64,000 bases of DNA from Hyphomicrobium_A sp963722495 (GCA_963722495.1 CAVRND010000007.1:186001-250000); one strand, 5' to 3'. Numbered from the stretch's first letter, positions 39,354 through 48,946 are shown. Translations and numbers: made by a program. The notes: a model not told the origin generated them from the letters alone.

Positions 39354-40608
39354 ATGCTGCGGAGACGCCGCCTATCCTCAGGGGTTCGCCTAGGGCCCCC
39401 TTTACCGCTGCGCCTCCTCAACAAGCTCGGCCCTCTGGTCAGGTCTTTGGGGCTGTGGCCGGCCATCGACTACAAGCGGCAGATGCAGGCGACGGAGCGC
39501 AAGTACAAGCGCAGCAACTGGACGCCCGAGCTCCAGCGCGCGCTGCCGCCGCGGGCGGAAGGGTTCAACAGTCGCGACGCCGACCTGTCGCTGTTCGGCG
39601 CGCTGGCCATTCGCGGGCAGTTCCTCAAGAGCATGGACAACGCCATGGCGCTCGAGGACCTCATCGCGCGCCACCCCGAGATTCTCGACGAGCAGATCCG
39701 CCGCCCGCTGTTCGTGCTCGGCCTGGCACGCACCGGCACGACGCTGCTGCAGCGGCTGCTGTCGATTGCACCAGGGCGCCCGCTACCTGCCGTTCTGGGA
39801 GGGCTACACGCCGTATCCGCGTGAGCTCGGCAACCATAAGGAAGGCAAGGACGGCCGCTACCGCGAGGCCAAGAACCGGCTGGCGCTGCTGAACTTCGTC
39901 GGGCCGGAATTCAATAAGATCCATCCCATCGAGATCGACGATCCGGAGGAGTGCTACCACCTCTTCCGTAACCACTTCCTGGTGCCGCCCGGCTTCGACT
40001 TCGCCAACGTGCCGAGCTTCTGGCGCTGGTGGAACGACGGCGCCCACGCCGACGCCTACCGCATGCACAAGCGGCAGCTGCAGGCGCTGCAGTGGCTCAA
40101 CCCGAACCAGCACTGGGTGCTGAAGTGCCCGAACCACTTGTCGGGCTTGAAGCATCTGATGGAGACGTATCCCGACGCGCGCATCGTCTACACGCAGCGC
40201 GATCCGTTGAAGACGGTGCCGTCGCTGTGCAGCCTCGCCGCGGTGACGTGGTGCATGACCTCGGACACGGTCGATCTGCACACGGTCGGTGAATTCGCGC
40301 TCGATCTGGCGGATCGTTGCGCCGCGGCGGGACGAGCGGCGATGCAGGTCGTTCCGCGCGACCAGATCGTGCACGTCGAGTACGACGACCTGGTGCGCGA
40401 TCCTGCCGCGATGGCGATGTCGATCTACGAGCGCCTCGGCTATTCGACCGATGCCGCGCTCAAGGCGCGCATGACGCAGTGGCTGGCCGACCACCCGAGC
40501 GACAAGCACGGCAAGCACAACTACGCGCTGGAGGATTTCGGCCTGACGCCGGAGATCATCCGCCAGCGCCTCGCCGTGCCGCCCCAACGCTCCGTCGCCG
40601 GCGGCTGA
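39354..40608 (+). CDS. Sulfotransferase family protein (one frameshift)
   Basis: PAPS-dependent sulfotransferase of the Sulfotransfer_3 type, acceptor unknown. The 5'-phosphosulfate loop FVLGLARTGTTLLQRLL and the 3'-phosphate-binding region (YPDARIVYTQRDPLKTVPSL) are present, with WVLKCPNHLSGLKHLM between them. The frame shifts at CCAGGGCGCC (39774-39776); removing one G gives LSIAPGARYLPFWEGYTPY. The repaired protein is about 417 residues. The ATG follows GGAGG by 4-5 bases. Confidence 0.9.
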
Positions 40609-40628
40609 CGTGCGTCGCCAACGCCGTC

Positions 40629-40656
40629 CGTCATCCCGGCCTGCGCCGGGATGACG
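40629..40656. terminator. Perfect 12-bp hairpin between convergent genes
   Basis: CGTCATCCCGGC and GCCGGGATGACG form a perfect stem around CTGC. It sits between the sulfotransferase and the convergent aminopeptidase gene. The sequence is of a kind repeated in many alphaproteobacterial genomes, so it may be a REP-type element as well as a bidirectional terminator. Confidence 0.6.
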
Positions 40657-40683
40657 TCTATCGAGGAGAGCGTCCAACCTGCG

Positions 40684-42498
40684 CTAAAGCGGGGCGGTGG
40701 CGCGCTTTAGCCAGGCGCGGGCGTCTTCGTCGAGGTCGGGGCCGAGCGCCGTCGCAACGCGCGCGTGGTAGGCGTCGAGCCATTGCGCCTCGTCGGCGGT
40801 CAGCATCTCCTTGACGATCAGCCGCCGGTCGATCGGCGCCAGCGTCAGCGTCTCGAAGCCCATGGTCTCGCGGTCGGCGCCGGGACGCTTCGTCAGCTCG
40901 GTGACCAGCACCAGGTTCTCGATGCGAATGCCGTAGGCGCCCTCTTTGTAGTAGCCCGGCTCGTTGGAACAGATCATGCCCGGCTCCAGCACCGCCATGC
41001 CGGCGCGCGAGATCGACTGCGGCCCCTCGTGCACCGACAGGTAGCTGCCGATGCCGTGGCCGGTGCCGTGGTCGTAGTCGAGGCCGTGCTGCCATAGCGC
41101 GCGGCGCGCGAAGGGGTCGAGGTCGATGCCGCGCGTGCCCTTGGGGAAGCGCGCCGAGGCGACGGCGATGTGCCCCTTGAGAACCAGCGTGAAGCGCTGG
41201 CGCATCTCGGCCGTCGGCTTGCCGATGGCGACGGTGCGGGTGATGTCGGTCGTGCCGTCGAGGTACTGCGCGCCGCTGTCGATGAGGAACAGCTCGCCCG
41301 GGCGCAGCTTGCGGTTGGTCGCCTCGCTGACGCGGTAGTGCACGATGGCGCCGTTGGGGCCGCTGCCGGAGATGGTGTCGAAGCTGATCTCGCGCAGCTG
41401 GTTGGTGGCGCGGCGGAAGCCTTCGAGGCGCCGCACGGCCTCGATTTCGTCGAGCGCGCCCGTCGCGGCGGCGCCGTCGAGCCAGGCGAGGAAGCGCGTG
41501 ACGGCGAGGCCGTCGCGCAGATGCGCGGCGCGCGAGCCCTTGATCTCGGTCGTGTTCTTGATCGCCTTCAGCGCCAACGAAGGATCGGGGCCGCGCGCGA
41601 TGCGCTTGCCGCCGCCGAGTGCGCGGGCGAACCAGTAGCTAGCGCTGTTCGGGTCGAGTCGCACGTGCTTGCCGGCCGTGCGCAACGTTTTCAGCCGCTC
41701 GGCGAGCGCCTCCGGTGCGCTAATTTTGGCGAAGCTCTCGAGGTGCGCGCGGACCGCCGGCTCCAGCTTCTCAGGCGCGAGAAATAGTTCTGGCTTGCCG
41801 CTGGCGGGCACGATGGCGAAGGCGAGCGCCACCGGCGTGTGCGGGATGTCGGAGCCACGGATATTGAACACCCAAGCGACGCTGTCGCTCAGCGTCAGCA
41901 CCACCGCGTCTTGCTTGTCGGCCTTCAGGCGCTTCTGGATGTCGGCGATCTTGTCCTGCGCCGAGCGCCCGGCGAACTTTGTCGGATGCAGCGAGACCGG
42001 GTCCCTGGGCGCCGGCGGGCGTGCCCGTCCCCAGACGCGATCGACGAGGTTGCGGGCGGTCGGGGCGAGCTTGATGCCGTGCGGCTTCAATGCCGCTTCG
42101 AAGCGCTCGATCTCGGCGATGGTGTGCAGCCGCGGATCGAAGCCGACGGTCGCGCCGCGCGGCAGATGCTCAGCCAGCCACTCGCCGATGTTGCCGCGCA
42201 TGACGCTCGAGACTTCGATCAGTCCCGGCTCGACCTCGGTCCGTGCCTGCACCGTGTAGCGGCCGTCAACGAACAGCGTGGCGGTCTTCTTGGCGATGAT
42301 GGCAAGGCCCGCCGACCCCGAGAACCCAGTGAGCCATTGGAGGCGCGCGGCCGAAGGCGGCACGTACTCGCCTTGATGCTCGTCGGCACGCGGCACGAGA
42401 TAGGCGTCGAGCTTGGCGGCCGCCATCAGGCGCCGCAGCTCCTTGATGCGCTCGGTGGCGGCGCCGCGTTCGGTTTGGCTTTCGAAGGTCTGAAACAT
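40684..42498 (-). CDS. Xaa-Pro aminopeptidase (M24B, AmpP-like)
   Basis: Metallopeptidase removing N-terminal residues before proline. Two creatinase-like N-terminal domains (MAAAKLDAYLVPRADEHQGE) precede the pita-bread domain with metal ligands in LIDSGAQYLDGTTDITRT, DHGTGHGIGSYLSVHEGPQ, MICSNEPGYYKEGAYGIRIE and the last glutamate near ETMGFETLTLAP. The 604 residues match the long three-domain aminopeptidase P class. The start is the ATG of MFQTFES; an upstream TTG would add 12 residues. Confidence 0.93.
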   Translation of the reverse strand: MFQTFESQTERGAATERIKELRRLMAAAKLDAYLVPRADEHQGEYVPPSAARLQWLTGFSGSAGLAIIAKKTATLFVDGRYTVQARTEVEPGLIEVSSVMRGNIGEWLAEHLPRGATVGFDPRLHTIAEIERFEAALKPHGIKLAPTARNLVDRVWGRARPPAPRDPVSLHPTKFAGRSAQDKIADIQKRLKADKQDAVVLTLSDSVAWVFNIRGSDIPHTPVALAFAIVPASGKPELFLAPEKLEPAVRAHLESFAKISAPEALAERLKTLRTAGKHVRLDPNSASYWFARALGGGKRIARGPDPSLALKAIKNTTEIKGSRAAHLRDGLAVTRFLAWLDGAAATGALDEIEAVRRLEGFRRATNQLREISFDTISGSGPNGAIVHYRVSEATNRKLRPGELFLIDSGAQYLDGTTDITRTVAIGKPTAEMRQRFTLVLKGHIAVASARFPKGTRGIDLDPFARRALWQHGLDYDHGTGHGIGSYLSVHEGPQSISRAGMAVLEPGMICSNEPGYYKEGAYGIRIENLVLVTELTKRPGADRETMGFETLTLAPIDRRLIVKEMLTADEAQWLDAYHARVATALGPDLDEDARAWLKRATAPL

Positions 42499-42588
42499 GG
42501 GAGCCTGTTTAAGCACCTTGGCGGCCGACGGCAATTCGTGCCGCGAGATTTGCCAGATCCGGCGACCTACACAACTCGAACGCCGCCC

Positions 42589-43461
42589 TCAGCGCCGCTT
42601 GCGGAGCGTTAGCGTCGACCACTCACCGATGCGGCGCTGCTGCACGAGGATGAATCCATGGGCAGTGTAGGCGGCGATCACGGACGCCGCCTCGGGATTG
42701 AGGATGCCCGACAGCACGACGCTTCCGCCACGGCGTAGCGACTTGGAGACGTCGCCCGCCAGCGCCCGCAGCGGCCCGGCGAGGATATTGGCGATGATGA
42801 GGTCGAACGGCGCCGCGTGCCGCAGCCAAGGATGGTCGAGGCCGAGCGCGCAAGCGGTGGCGATGCGGCGGGCGCCGTTGGCATCGGCGTTGGCGCGCGC
42901 GACCTCCACGGCAATCGGATCGGAATCGGTGGCGATGACCTGCGCGCCGTGCATAGCGCGCGCCGCCGCGATGGCCAGCACGCCGGAGCCGCAGCCGAGG
43001 TCGAGCACGCGCCGGAACCGGCCCGTGCGGGCGAGCTTGTCGATGGCTAGCAGGCAGCCGAGCGTCGTGCCGTGATGGGCGGTGCCGAAAGCTTCGCCGG
43101 CATCGACGCGAATTGCGCGCGGCCCGTACGGGATGCGTCCGCGGTCGTGGCTGCCGTGCACGACGAAGCGTCCGGCGATCACCGGCGGCAGCGCGGCCTG
43201 CGAGATCGCCACCCAATTGAGGTCCGGCAGGTCTTCAAGCTTGATGTTGGCGACCGGGCGCCCCTTTTCGGCGCGCAGCGACTTGGCGGCCGCTTCGGCG
43301 TCGGCGCGGCTCTGCGAGTAGGCCTCGATGCGCCAGGCACCGGCGCCGTCCTCGAACAGCGTCACGGCATCGAGCGCCGGCTCGGCTGCTTCGAGCGCGT
43401 TCGAGATCGCCTGCGCCACGCCAAGGTCGGTCGTGCGCACGGAAAGCTTGGTGCTGGCCAT
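42589..43461 (-). CDS. prmA: Ribosomal protein L11 methyltransferase PrmA
   Basis: Trimethylates ribosomal protein L11. The C-terminal SAM-binding domain has VLDLGCGSGVLAIAAARAM, then FDLIIANILAGPLRALAGD and GGSVVLSGIL. The N-terminal recognition domain is present in shortened form (WRIEAYSQSRADAEAAAKSL). The 290 residues fit the family. The ATG is chosen as the first methionine of the recognisable protein; the frame stays open upstream over the DUF3754 gene end, and no strong ribosome site is seen. Confidence 0.92.
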   Translation of the reverse strand: MASTKLSVRTTDLGVAQAISNALEAAEPALDAVTLFEDGAGAWRIEAYSQSRADAEAAAKSLRAEKGRPVANIKLEDLPDLNWVAISQAALPPVIAGRFVVHGSHDRGRIPYGPRAIRVDAGEAFGTAHHGTTLGCLLAIDKLARTGRFRRVLDLGCGSGVLAIAAARAMHGAQVIATDSDPIAVEVARANADANGARRIATACALGLDHPWLRHAAPFDLIIANILAGPLRALAGDVSKSLRRGGSVVLSGILNPEAASVIAAYTAHGFILVQQRRIGEWSTLTLRKRR

Positions 43462-43501
43462 ATTTATCGTGGTGCCGTGCCGTGGCGGAGCCGTTGGCGC
43501 C

Positions 43502-44950
43502 TCATGCGGCGCTCGCGGTCGCGGGGTCGCCTTCGAACTCCATGCCCTCGGCGCTGACCGGCTCCGGCAGCTCGTCGAGGAACGCGTCCCACCTGCGATC
43601 GATGTGCAGTGCAGCTTCCTTCGGCTGCAACGTTTCCAGCCGCCCGTCGGGGTGCTCGGTGACGAGGCCATCAGCGATGAGGCGGTCCAGCGCGTCGGTG
43701 ATGTCGAAGTCGACGGTGACGCCGAAGCTGGCGGCAAGATACTGCTCAATTGCCGTGTCGATATCGGGGATGTCCTGGCGCCGCGCGCGCTCCTTCGTGA
43801 GCACGCTGTAGAGCAGCATTTCTTCCTTGATGTCCTCCTCGGCGGCGCGCGCGCCGAGCTTCAGCATGACGCCGCGATTGTCGGCCATGGCGTGGAAGTA
43901 AAGGTTCTGCGCCATCACGACCATGTAGCGCTGCTTCTGGTTCATGAAGTTGACGCTCTGGCGGAAGGCGATGCCGCCGAGGCCGACGAGTGCGCCGAGC
44001 GCCGCGATCGGGTTCGTCGCCAGCAGCGCGATCTTGCCGGCGGCGCCGAAGAGGCCGAGGCCCAAGCCGCCGCCTGCGGTCGCGCCCAGGCGCAGCTTGT
44101 CGAAGAAGCGGAAGCGGACGCGCGTGTTCGGAAAGATCATCTCGAGATCGCTTCTCGGGATGTTCTTGAACAGCTTCATGTAGATGCAGGTTTCCTTGAC
44201 CTCAGGCGGCATGCCCTCACGTTCGCGCTTGACGATCTTCTCGGCCTCGCGGCGACTGAGCTTCTGGGTCCTCATCACCTCCTGCACGCGCTTTTCGAGC
44301 GGCTTCAGCTTGAACAGCAGGAACAGGCGCTGGAACAACGGAATGTCGATCTGTTCGCGCAGGTAGAACTTTTGCCAGCGACGGCGCGCATCGCGCTTGC
44401 TCGAGGCGCCGCGATAGAACAGCAGCACTTCCTCGAACACGTCGAGGTCGACCTGCAGGTCGAGGCCGTAGGCGGATTCGCGCGTCAGGATCTGCTCGAC
44501 GTCGTTGTGGTCGATGCGGACGTAGTTCGCCTGATTGAGAATGCGTGTCATGCCCTCGATGACGCGCGACTGCATCACGGCGCGCTCGTCCGGCGTGAAC
44601 GCGCGCGTCATGAGCAGGTCGCTGTCGGGGCTGAACGGCTCGTACGTTTCCTCGAGCTCGTGCAGCTGCGCATTGTATTGCTGGCGGCGCCAGTGATCGA
44701 GGTAGCGGAAGAAGCGGCGCGCTTCCTTCGCCTGTCCAGCGGGCCAAGCAGTGGGCGCGGTCAGGCGATCGAGCAGCGCAAAACGGGTGACGGGGATGAA
44801 GCGCTCCTTGCCGCGCGCGCTTTCCGGCATCACGGCGTCGAAGGCGGAGACCTTCGCTTCGTCAGTAACGCTTGCCTCGGCACTTCCCGTCAACTTCGCG
44901 AAGAAGCCGGTCGTCGCCGCAGGCGTTGCCTGCACGTCGGTCGAAGACAT
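43502..44950 (-). CDS. DUF3754 (TMEM143-like) membrane-associated protein
   Basis: A 482-residue protein of a family shared with mitochondrial TMEM143 and of unknown function. The core (LFLLFKLKPLEKRVQEVMRT, CIYMKLFKNIPRSDLEMIFP) is diagnostic. A glycine-rich hydrophobic hairpin follows (LGATAGGGLGLGLFGAAGKI, IAALGALVGLGGIAF), probably two membrane segments, then AQNLYFHAMADNRGVMLKL. It starts at a GGGGAG-preceded ATG and diverges from the J-domain gene. Confidence 0.85.
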   Translation of the reverse strand: MSSTDVQATPAATTGFFAKLTGSAEASVTDEAKVSAFDAVMPESARGKERFIPVTRFALLDRLTAPTAWPAGQAKEARRFFRYLDHWRRQQYNAQLHELEETYEPFSPDSDLLMTRAFTPDERAVMQSRVIEGMTRILNQANYVRIDHNDVEQILTRESAYGLDLQVDLDVFEEVLLFYRGASSKRDARRRWQKFYLREQIDIPLFQRLFLLFKLKPLEKRVQEVMRTQKLSRREAEKIVKREREGMPPEVKETCIYMKLFKNIPRSDLEMIFPNTRVRFRFFDKLRLGATAGGGLGLGLFGAAGKIALLATNPIAALGALVGLGGIAFRQSVNFMNQKQRYMVVMAQNLYFHAMADNRGVMLKLGARAAEEDIKEEMLLYSVLTKERARRQDIPDIDTAIEQYLAASFGVTVDFDITDALDRLIADGLVTEHPDGRLETLQPKEAALHIDRRWDAFLDELPEPVSAEGMEFEGDPATASAA

Positions 44951-45262
44951 GGTCGGGCTCCCCTCAAATCACGCGAACCGGGCGGATGCGACCCTGCGCG
45001 CCGTGGCCGAAATTGCACCAAAGCGCCTAGGCCTTTCTAGGGTCGAAGTGACTGGAATGTCGAGACTTGCCGGTCAGTGGCGGCAATTTTCCGGCGGCCT
45101 TGTGGCGCCGCGTGCGCCGGGCTCAAACCGCGAGGCACGATTCGCCGCTAAGCTGCTACAACCGTCGGATTTTTTGCGTTGATAAACCGCACACCCGCCA
45201 CAGTCGCGCCCTTGTTCACCATAAAAAACAACCTGTGCGTACCAACGTGAGAGGGCATAGCG
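44951..45262. other. Divergent intergenic region (312 bases)
   Basis: It separates the DUF3754 and J-domain genes and must hold promoters for both. The half near the J-domain gene is AT-richer than its surroundings (GGATTTTTTGCGTTGATAAA, then CACCATAAAAAACAACC). No gene or clear inverted repeat was seen. Confidence 0.4.
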
Positions 45263-46687
45263 GTGCGTTGTGTTTCCCGCTTTTTATTGTTTGTAGGTCT
45301 GGGATTTCTGCCACTGTTTCCGGCTGAAGCCCGCGAGCGTTTGACGATGCCGTTCGATTGCGGCGTCGAGGGCGGCGAGGTTCATCTGTCGCCGGCCGCC
45401 GAAAAGAGCTACCGCATCGTCGGCAGCCGCGACGAGCAGAGCGTCACGACGTGCGCCAAGTCGGCATCCGCCAGTTGCCGCACCGTAATCGTCCACAAGT
45501 TCAGCATCTCCTGTGGTGGCGCCAGCGTGGCCTGGATGCAGATCGCTGCTGCGATCGGCAGCGCTCACGCCAATCGCGCTTGGATCGAAGCCGGCCGGCT
45601 CAATCTCGTGATGCCGGGGCAGCAAGCGGGCGAGACCGCCGCCTCCTGCCTTGACGACGTAGCGGGAGGCTCACCCCTGGAGCGCCGCGTCGTTCTCGGC
45701 GGGGACTGCCTGCCATGGCGGCGCAAGGCCTCGGTCGAGCATCTGGTGCTGCCAACCGGCTTTGCCCCCGTCAGCGAATTCGGTGCGCGGCTGATGGTTG
45801 GCGCCACGGTCGATGAAGCATTAATGAAATTGGGCGGCCTAGACACGTTCGCGATCGAGCCGGCGCTGACGCAGGTGTCGATGACCGACGACGAGATCAC
45901 CGTCGCGAAGGCCGATCCGGACGCGTTCATCGAGTCGCGGGGACGCCGTGAGGCGCTCGAAGCTGTGCTGGAGCCCGAACTGGCCAGCGACGACTGGGTC
46001 ACCATCGTTCGCTCCGGCCCCGATCCGGTCAATGCCGCGCCGGTCACCGAAGCGGTGCAGCGTCCTTTTGCCTGGGTGCTGGTGATCGCGTCCGCGGCGG
46101 CCGTCGCGCTGCTGCTGGCCATGCGCCTCGTGCCGCAAGCTCTCGCACGACGCGCACGGACCGCGACCAGTCGTGCTTTGGCCAAGGGCGATCTCAGCCT
46201 CGCCAACGCCTCCGTCGCCGTGGCGGCGCTGCTGTTGCAAACCGAGTTGGCGGCGCGCGACCTCAAAGGTGCCGGGCCGTTGCGTGAGGTGCTGCAGGGC
46301 GAGATGGCTCAGGTGCGCTTGCGCCTTAACGCCTTGGAGAAGCTCAACGCCCAGGGCGAGCCGGACGCCGGCAAGTCGGCGCCGCAGTACCGCGCGCTGG
46401 TGCGCGAGCTGGAACGCATCCGCCGCATTGTCGACAGCGCCGTGGCGAGCTTGTCGGGCGCGAAAAAGGCGACGACCTTACCGCGCACCGCCAGTGAGGC
46501 CTACGAGGTCTTGGGCGTCAATGCCGAGGTGAGCGCCGGCGTGCTGAAGAAGATCGTCGACGCCCTACGCATGAGCTGGCATCCCGATCACGCGCGCGAT
46601 GCCGCTGATCGCGTTCTACGCGAGGACCGCATCCGGCAGATCAACATTGCCTGGGATCTGATCAACACCAAGCGCGAGGCCGCCTAA
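45263..46687 (+). CDS. Membrane J-domain protein with exported N-terminal domain
   Basis: A 474-residue protein. A signal peptide (FLLFVGLGFLPLFPAEARE) leads into a cysteine-containing domain of about 240 residues that I do not recognise. A membrane segment (FAWVLVIASAAAVALLLAMR) at about residues 272-292 is followed by a cytoplasmic helical region and a C-terminal J domain with the HPD motif (RMSWHPDHARDAADRVLRED). J domains stimulate DnaK, so the protein may link periplasmic events to cytoplasmic chaperone action; that is inference. The GTG start has GAGAGG upstream. Confidence 0.82.
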   Translation: MRCVSRFLLFVGLGFLPLFPAEARERLTMPFDCGVEGGEVHLSPAAEKSYRIVGSRDEQSVTTCAKSASASCRTVIVHKFSISCGGASVAWMQIAAAIGSAHANRAWIEAGRLNLVMPGQQAGETAASCLDDVAGGSPLERRVVLGGDCLPWRRKASVEHLVLPTGFAPVSEFGARLMVGATVDEALMKLGGLDTFAIEPALTQVSMTDDEITVAKADPDAFIESRGRREALEAVLEPELASDDWVTIVRSGPDPVNAAPVTEAVQRPFAWVLVIASAAAVALLLAMRLVPQALARRARTATSRALAKGDLSLANASVAVAALLLQTELAARDLKGAGPLREVLQGEMAQVRLRLNALEKLNAQGEPDAGKSAPQYRALVRELERIRRIVDSAVASLSGAKKATTLPRTASEAYEVLGVNAEVSAGVLKKIVDALRMSWHPDHARDAADRVLREDRIRQINIAWDLINTKREAA

Positions 46688-46728
46688 GCGGCTTCGCGTT
46701 CAACTTCTAAATCTTGCCGTGGCGTGGC

Positions 46729-47199
46729 TCAGCCGTACGCGCGATCGTGCGTGCCGGGCGCTTCCAGCTGCGGCGCCACCTCGGCCGGATTGTTGACCTT
46801 GCGCGAGCGACCGTCGAAGCTGGCGCCCTGCTCGATGGTGAGCTGCTGGCTGTGGATGTCGCCTTCGACCTGCGCGCTCGGGTGCAGGACGACATTGGCG
46901 CCCAGAATGGCACCGTTCACCTGACCGAATACGCGCACGCTGTCGGCAGCGATGGAGCCATTGACGATGGCCTGCTCACCGACGACCAGCTCGGTGCAGT
47001 GCAGGTCGGCCGCGATGACGCCATTTACGCGCAACGAACCTTTGCAGCGGACGGTGATCGACTGGCCCTCGATCGACATATCGTTGCCGATCACGGACTC
47101 GCCGGCACGCGACTGTGAACTGCTGGCCGAAGACAGCGTTGTGACGTCGGCAGGAACGACGGTGAGCGTTTTGGGGTCGTGCTTACGCTGAAACACCAT
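46729..47199 (-). CDS. Bactofilin
   Basis: Small cytoskeletal polymer-forming protein. The right-handed beta-helix repeats are clear (IGNDMSIEGQSITVRCKGSL, LRVNGVIAADLHCTELVVGE, AIVNGSIAADSVRVFGQVNG, HPSAQVEGDIHSQQLTIEQG). Disordered tails flank the core, as usual. Bactofilins shape cells or stalks and recruit wall enzymes in alphaproteobacteria. It has 156 residues. Its start faces the pcm gene across a very short gap. Confidence 0.93.
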   Translation of the reverse strand: MVFQRKHDPKTLTVVPADVTTLSSASSSQSRAGESVIGNDMSIEGQSITVRCKGSLRVNGVIAADLHCTELVVGEQAIVNGSIAADSVRVFGQVNGAILGANVVLHPSAQVEGDIHSQQLTIEQGASFDGRSRKVNNPAEVAPQLEAPGTHDRAYG

Positions 47200-47217
47200 G
47201 ACTTACTCCCTCGGCTT

Positions 47218-48051
47218 ATGATCCAACGCCAGAAAGGCGTGCCGGCGTGGTGGAATTATGATGAATCGACAACTAAATCGCCGCCGAGCCATGCGCGGGT
47301 GCGAGACCGGCGCCCGCTACGACGCGCCAAGGTCATCGCGTGGGCCGCGCTGGCACTGCTGTTTGTGGGGCCGGCAGGCATGAGCATCGCCGACGAATTT
47401 CGGGTTCACGAACGCCATGAGATGGTGGCCGAGATCGTGAGGCTGGCGCGCGTCGCGGGCGAGACCGGCCGTCCGGTGCTCGGTGAGCGCGTGCTCGATG
47501 CCATGCGCAAGGTGCCGCGCCACGAGTTTGTGCCAGGCGTGCAGAAGCGCGCCGCCTACCGCAACCGGCCGCTGCCGATCGGCGATGGCCAGACGATTTC
47601 GCAGCCCTACATCGTAGCGCTGATGACGGACCTGATGGAGCTCGAGCCCGGCGATAAGGTGCTCGAGATCGGAACCGGGTGCGGCTATCAAACGGCGGTG
47701 CTCGGCGAACTCGCCGGCAAGGTGCACAGCATCGAGATCGTCGAAAGCCTCGGCCGCAAGGCGGCGGAGACGCTGGCGCGGCTCGGATATGCGAACGTCG
47801 AGACGCGTATCGGGGATGGGTACAGGGGCTGGCCACAGGCGGCGCCGTTCGACGCCATCATCGTCACAGCGGCGCCGGACCACATACCGCCGGCGCTGAT
47901 CCAGCAGCTGAAGCCGGGCGGGCGTCTGGTCATTCCAGTTGGAGCGCTATCGCAACAACTGATGGTGGTGCGCAAGAACGCCGACGGCACGACACTCGGC
48001 GAGCAGATCGTGCCGGTCCGCTTTGTGCCCCTGACGCGCGAAGCGGAGTAG
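47218..48051 (+). CDS. pcm: Protein-L-isoaspartate O-methyltransferase with N-terminal signal/anchor
   Basis: Repairs isoaspartyl damage using SAM. The core is typical: VPRHEFVPGVQKRAAYRNRP, GDGQTISQPYIVALMTDLM, the SAM loop VLEIGTGCGYQTAVLGELAG, and PFDAIIVTAAPDHIPPALI. Before it a basic, hydrophobic segment (RRAKVIAWAALALLFVGPAG) looks like a signal peptide or anchor, suggesting a periplasmic enzyme. The start is unsure: the ATG used here has no good ribosome site and a GTG at 47299 is an alternative. Confidence 0.9.
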   Translation: MIQRQKGVPAWWNYDESTTKSPPSHARVRDRRPLRRAKVIAWAALALLFVGPAGMSIADEFRVHERHEMVAEIVRLARVAGETGRPVLGERVLDAMRKVPRHEFVPGVQKRAAYRNRPLPIGDGQTISQPYIVALMTDLMELEPGDKVLEIGTGCGYQTAVLGELAGKVHSIEIVESLGRKAAETLARLGYANVETRIGDGYRGWPQAAPFDAIIVTAAPDHIPPALIQQLKPGGRLVIPVGALSQQLMVVRKNADGTTLGEQIVPVRFVPLTREAE

Positions 48052-48444
48052 CTATTCCCACTTCCAGCTGACATCCGTCTCTTTGTAGTCGAAGGCGCGC
48101 TTGGGTGCGTTCTCATCGTCCATGGCGATCTCGGCTCCCTTCTCATCATAGAGGTGGACGGTGCCGTCGATGTTGAGCTTGCGGCTGCCGATCGCGCACT
48201 CGTAGGGAACCGCGCGCGCGCCGCCCAGCTCCTCCCAGTGTCCGCCGAACCGTGAGCCGCCACAGATGACGCTCGTCGCCTCGAGCTTCTGCGTCTTCAG
48301 CTCTGTGTTGATCTCGGCGATGAGCTTGTCGTTGTCCTTGAGGTGGTCCATCACCTCATTGAGCGGAATGCTGCCGCCCGCGTGGGCGTGCCCGGCTACG
48401 ACGATGCAAAGCAAAAGTCCGAATGCCGATTTGAGGGTGCGCAT
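48052..48444 (-). CDS. Small secreted protein, function unknown
   Basis: A protein of 130 residues with a signal peptide (LKSAFGLLLCIVVAGHAHAG). The mature domain has two cysteines (SVICGGSRFG and PYECAIG), a helical start (LNEVMDHLKDNDKLIAEINT) and beta-like ends (LNIDGTVHLYDEKGAEIAMD). No family was recognised. Its stop abuts the pcm stop with no spacing. The alternative ATG five codons upstream is less likely because the signal peptide fits the inner ATG. Confidence 0.6.
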   Translation of the reverse strand: MRTLKSAFGLLLCIVVAGHAHAGGSIPLNEVMDHLKDNDKLIAEINTELKTQKLEATSVICGGSRFGGHWEELGGARAVPYECAIGSRKLNIDGTVHLYDEKGAEIAMDDENAPKRAFDYKETDVSWKWE

Positions 48445-48510
48445 CGGGGTGATCCGCAAAGGGCTGCAATATGCCCAACCGTAGCATCCCGAGCCGGCGC
48501 CCGGAAACGA

Positions 48511-48538
48511 AAAGGCCCCGCGCGATGGCGGGGCCTTT
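48511..48538 (-). terminator. Terminator of the divL-trxA block
   Basis: AAAGGCCCCGC pairs perfectly with GCGGGGCCTTT around a 6-base loop. On the - strand it is followed by TTCGTTT. It lies 23 bases after the trxA stop. Confidence 0.85.
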
Positions 48539-48560
48539 GAATAGCGTTACCTGAGGCGTG

Positions 48561-48884
48561 TCAGGCGACCGAGGAATTGATCCAGTCCTCGAGCTTCTTC
48601 TTCTGCACCAGCGCGCCGGTGTGCTGCGCGGTGACCTGACCGTTCTTGAACAGGATCAGCGTCGGCATGGCGCGGATGCCGTACTTGCCCGTGACGGCAG
48701 GGTTCTGGTCGACGTCGAGCTTCACGACCTTCAACTTGCCTTCCATCTCCTTGGCGACCTGCTCGAGCGCCGGGGCCATGGCCTTGCAGGGGCCGCACCA
48801 CTCCGCAAAAAAGTCCACGAGAACCGGTTCCGTGGACTTCAAAACCTCCTGGTCGAAGGTGTTGTCGGACACTGCATTCGCCAT
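48561..48884 (-). CDS. trxA: Thioredoxin
   Basis: Cytoplasmic dithiol reductant. The active site WCGPC is in FFAEWCGPCKAMAPALEQVA, the cis-proline in IRAMPTLILFKNGQV, and the total of 107 residues is typical. It follows addA by 62 bases as the last gene of the block and is followed by a strong terminator. GGAGAA lies upstream of the ATG. Confidence 0.97.
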   Translation of the reverse strand: MANAVSDNTFDQEVLKSTEPVLVDFFAEWCGPCKAMAPALEQVAKEMEGKLKVVKLDVDQNPAVTGKYGIRAMPTLILFKNGQVTAQHTGALVQKKKLEDWINSSVA

Positions 48885-48946
48885 GTGCTTTTCTCCTTTG
48901 GATGCGCGAAAGCCGCGGTTGCGGTCGGCACCTCTTCGAGCCGAAG

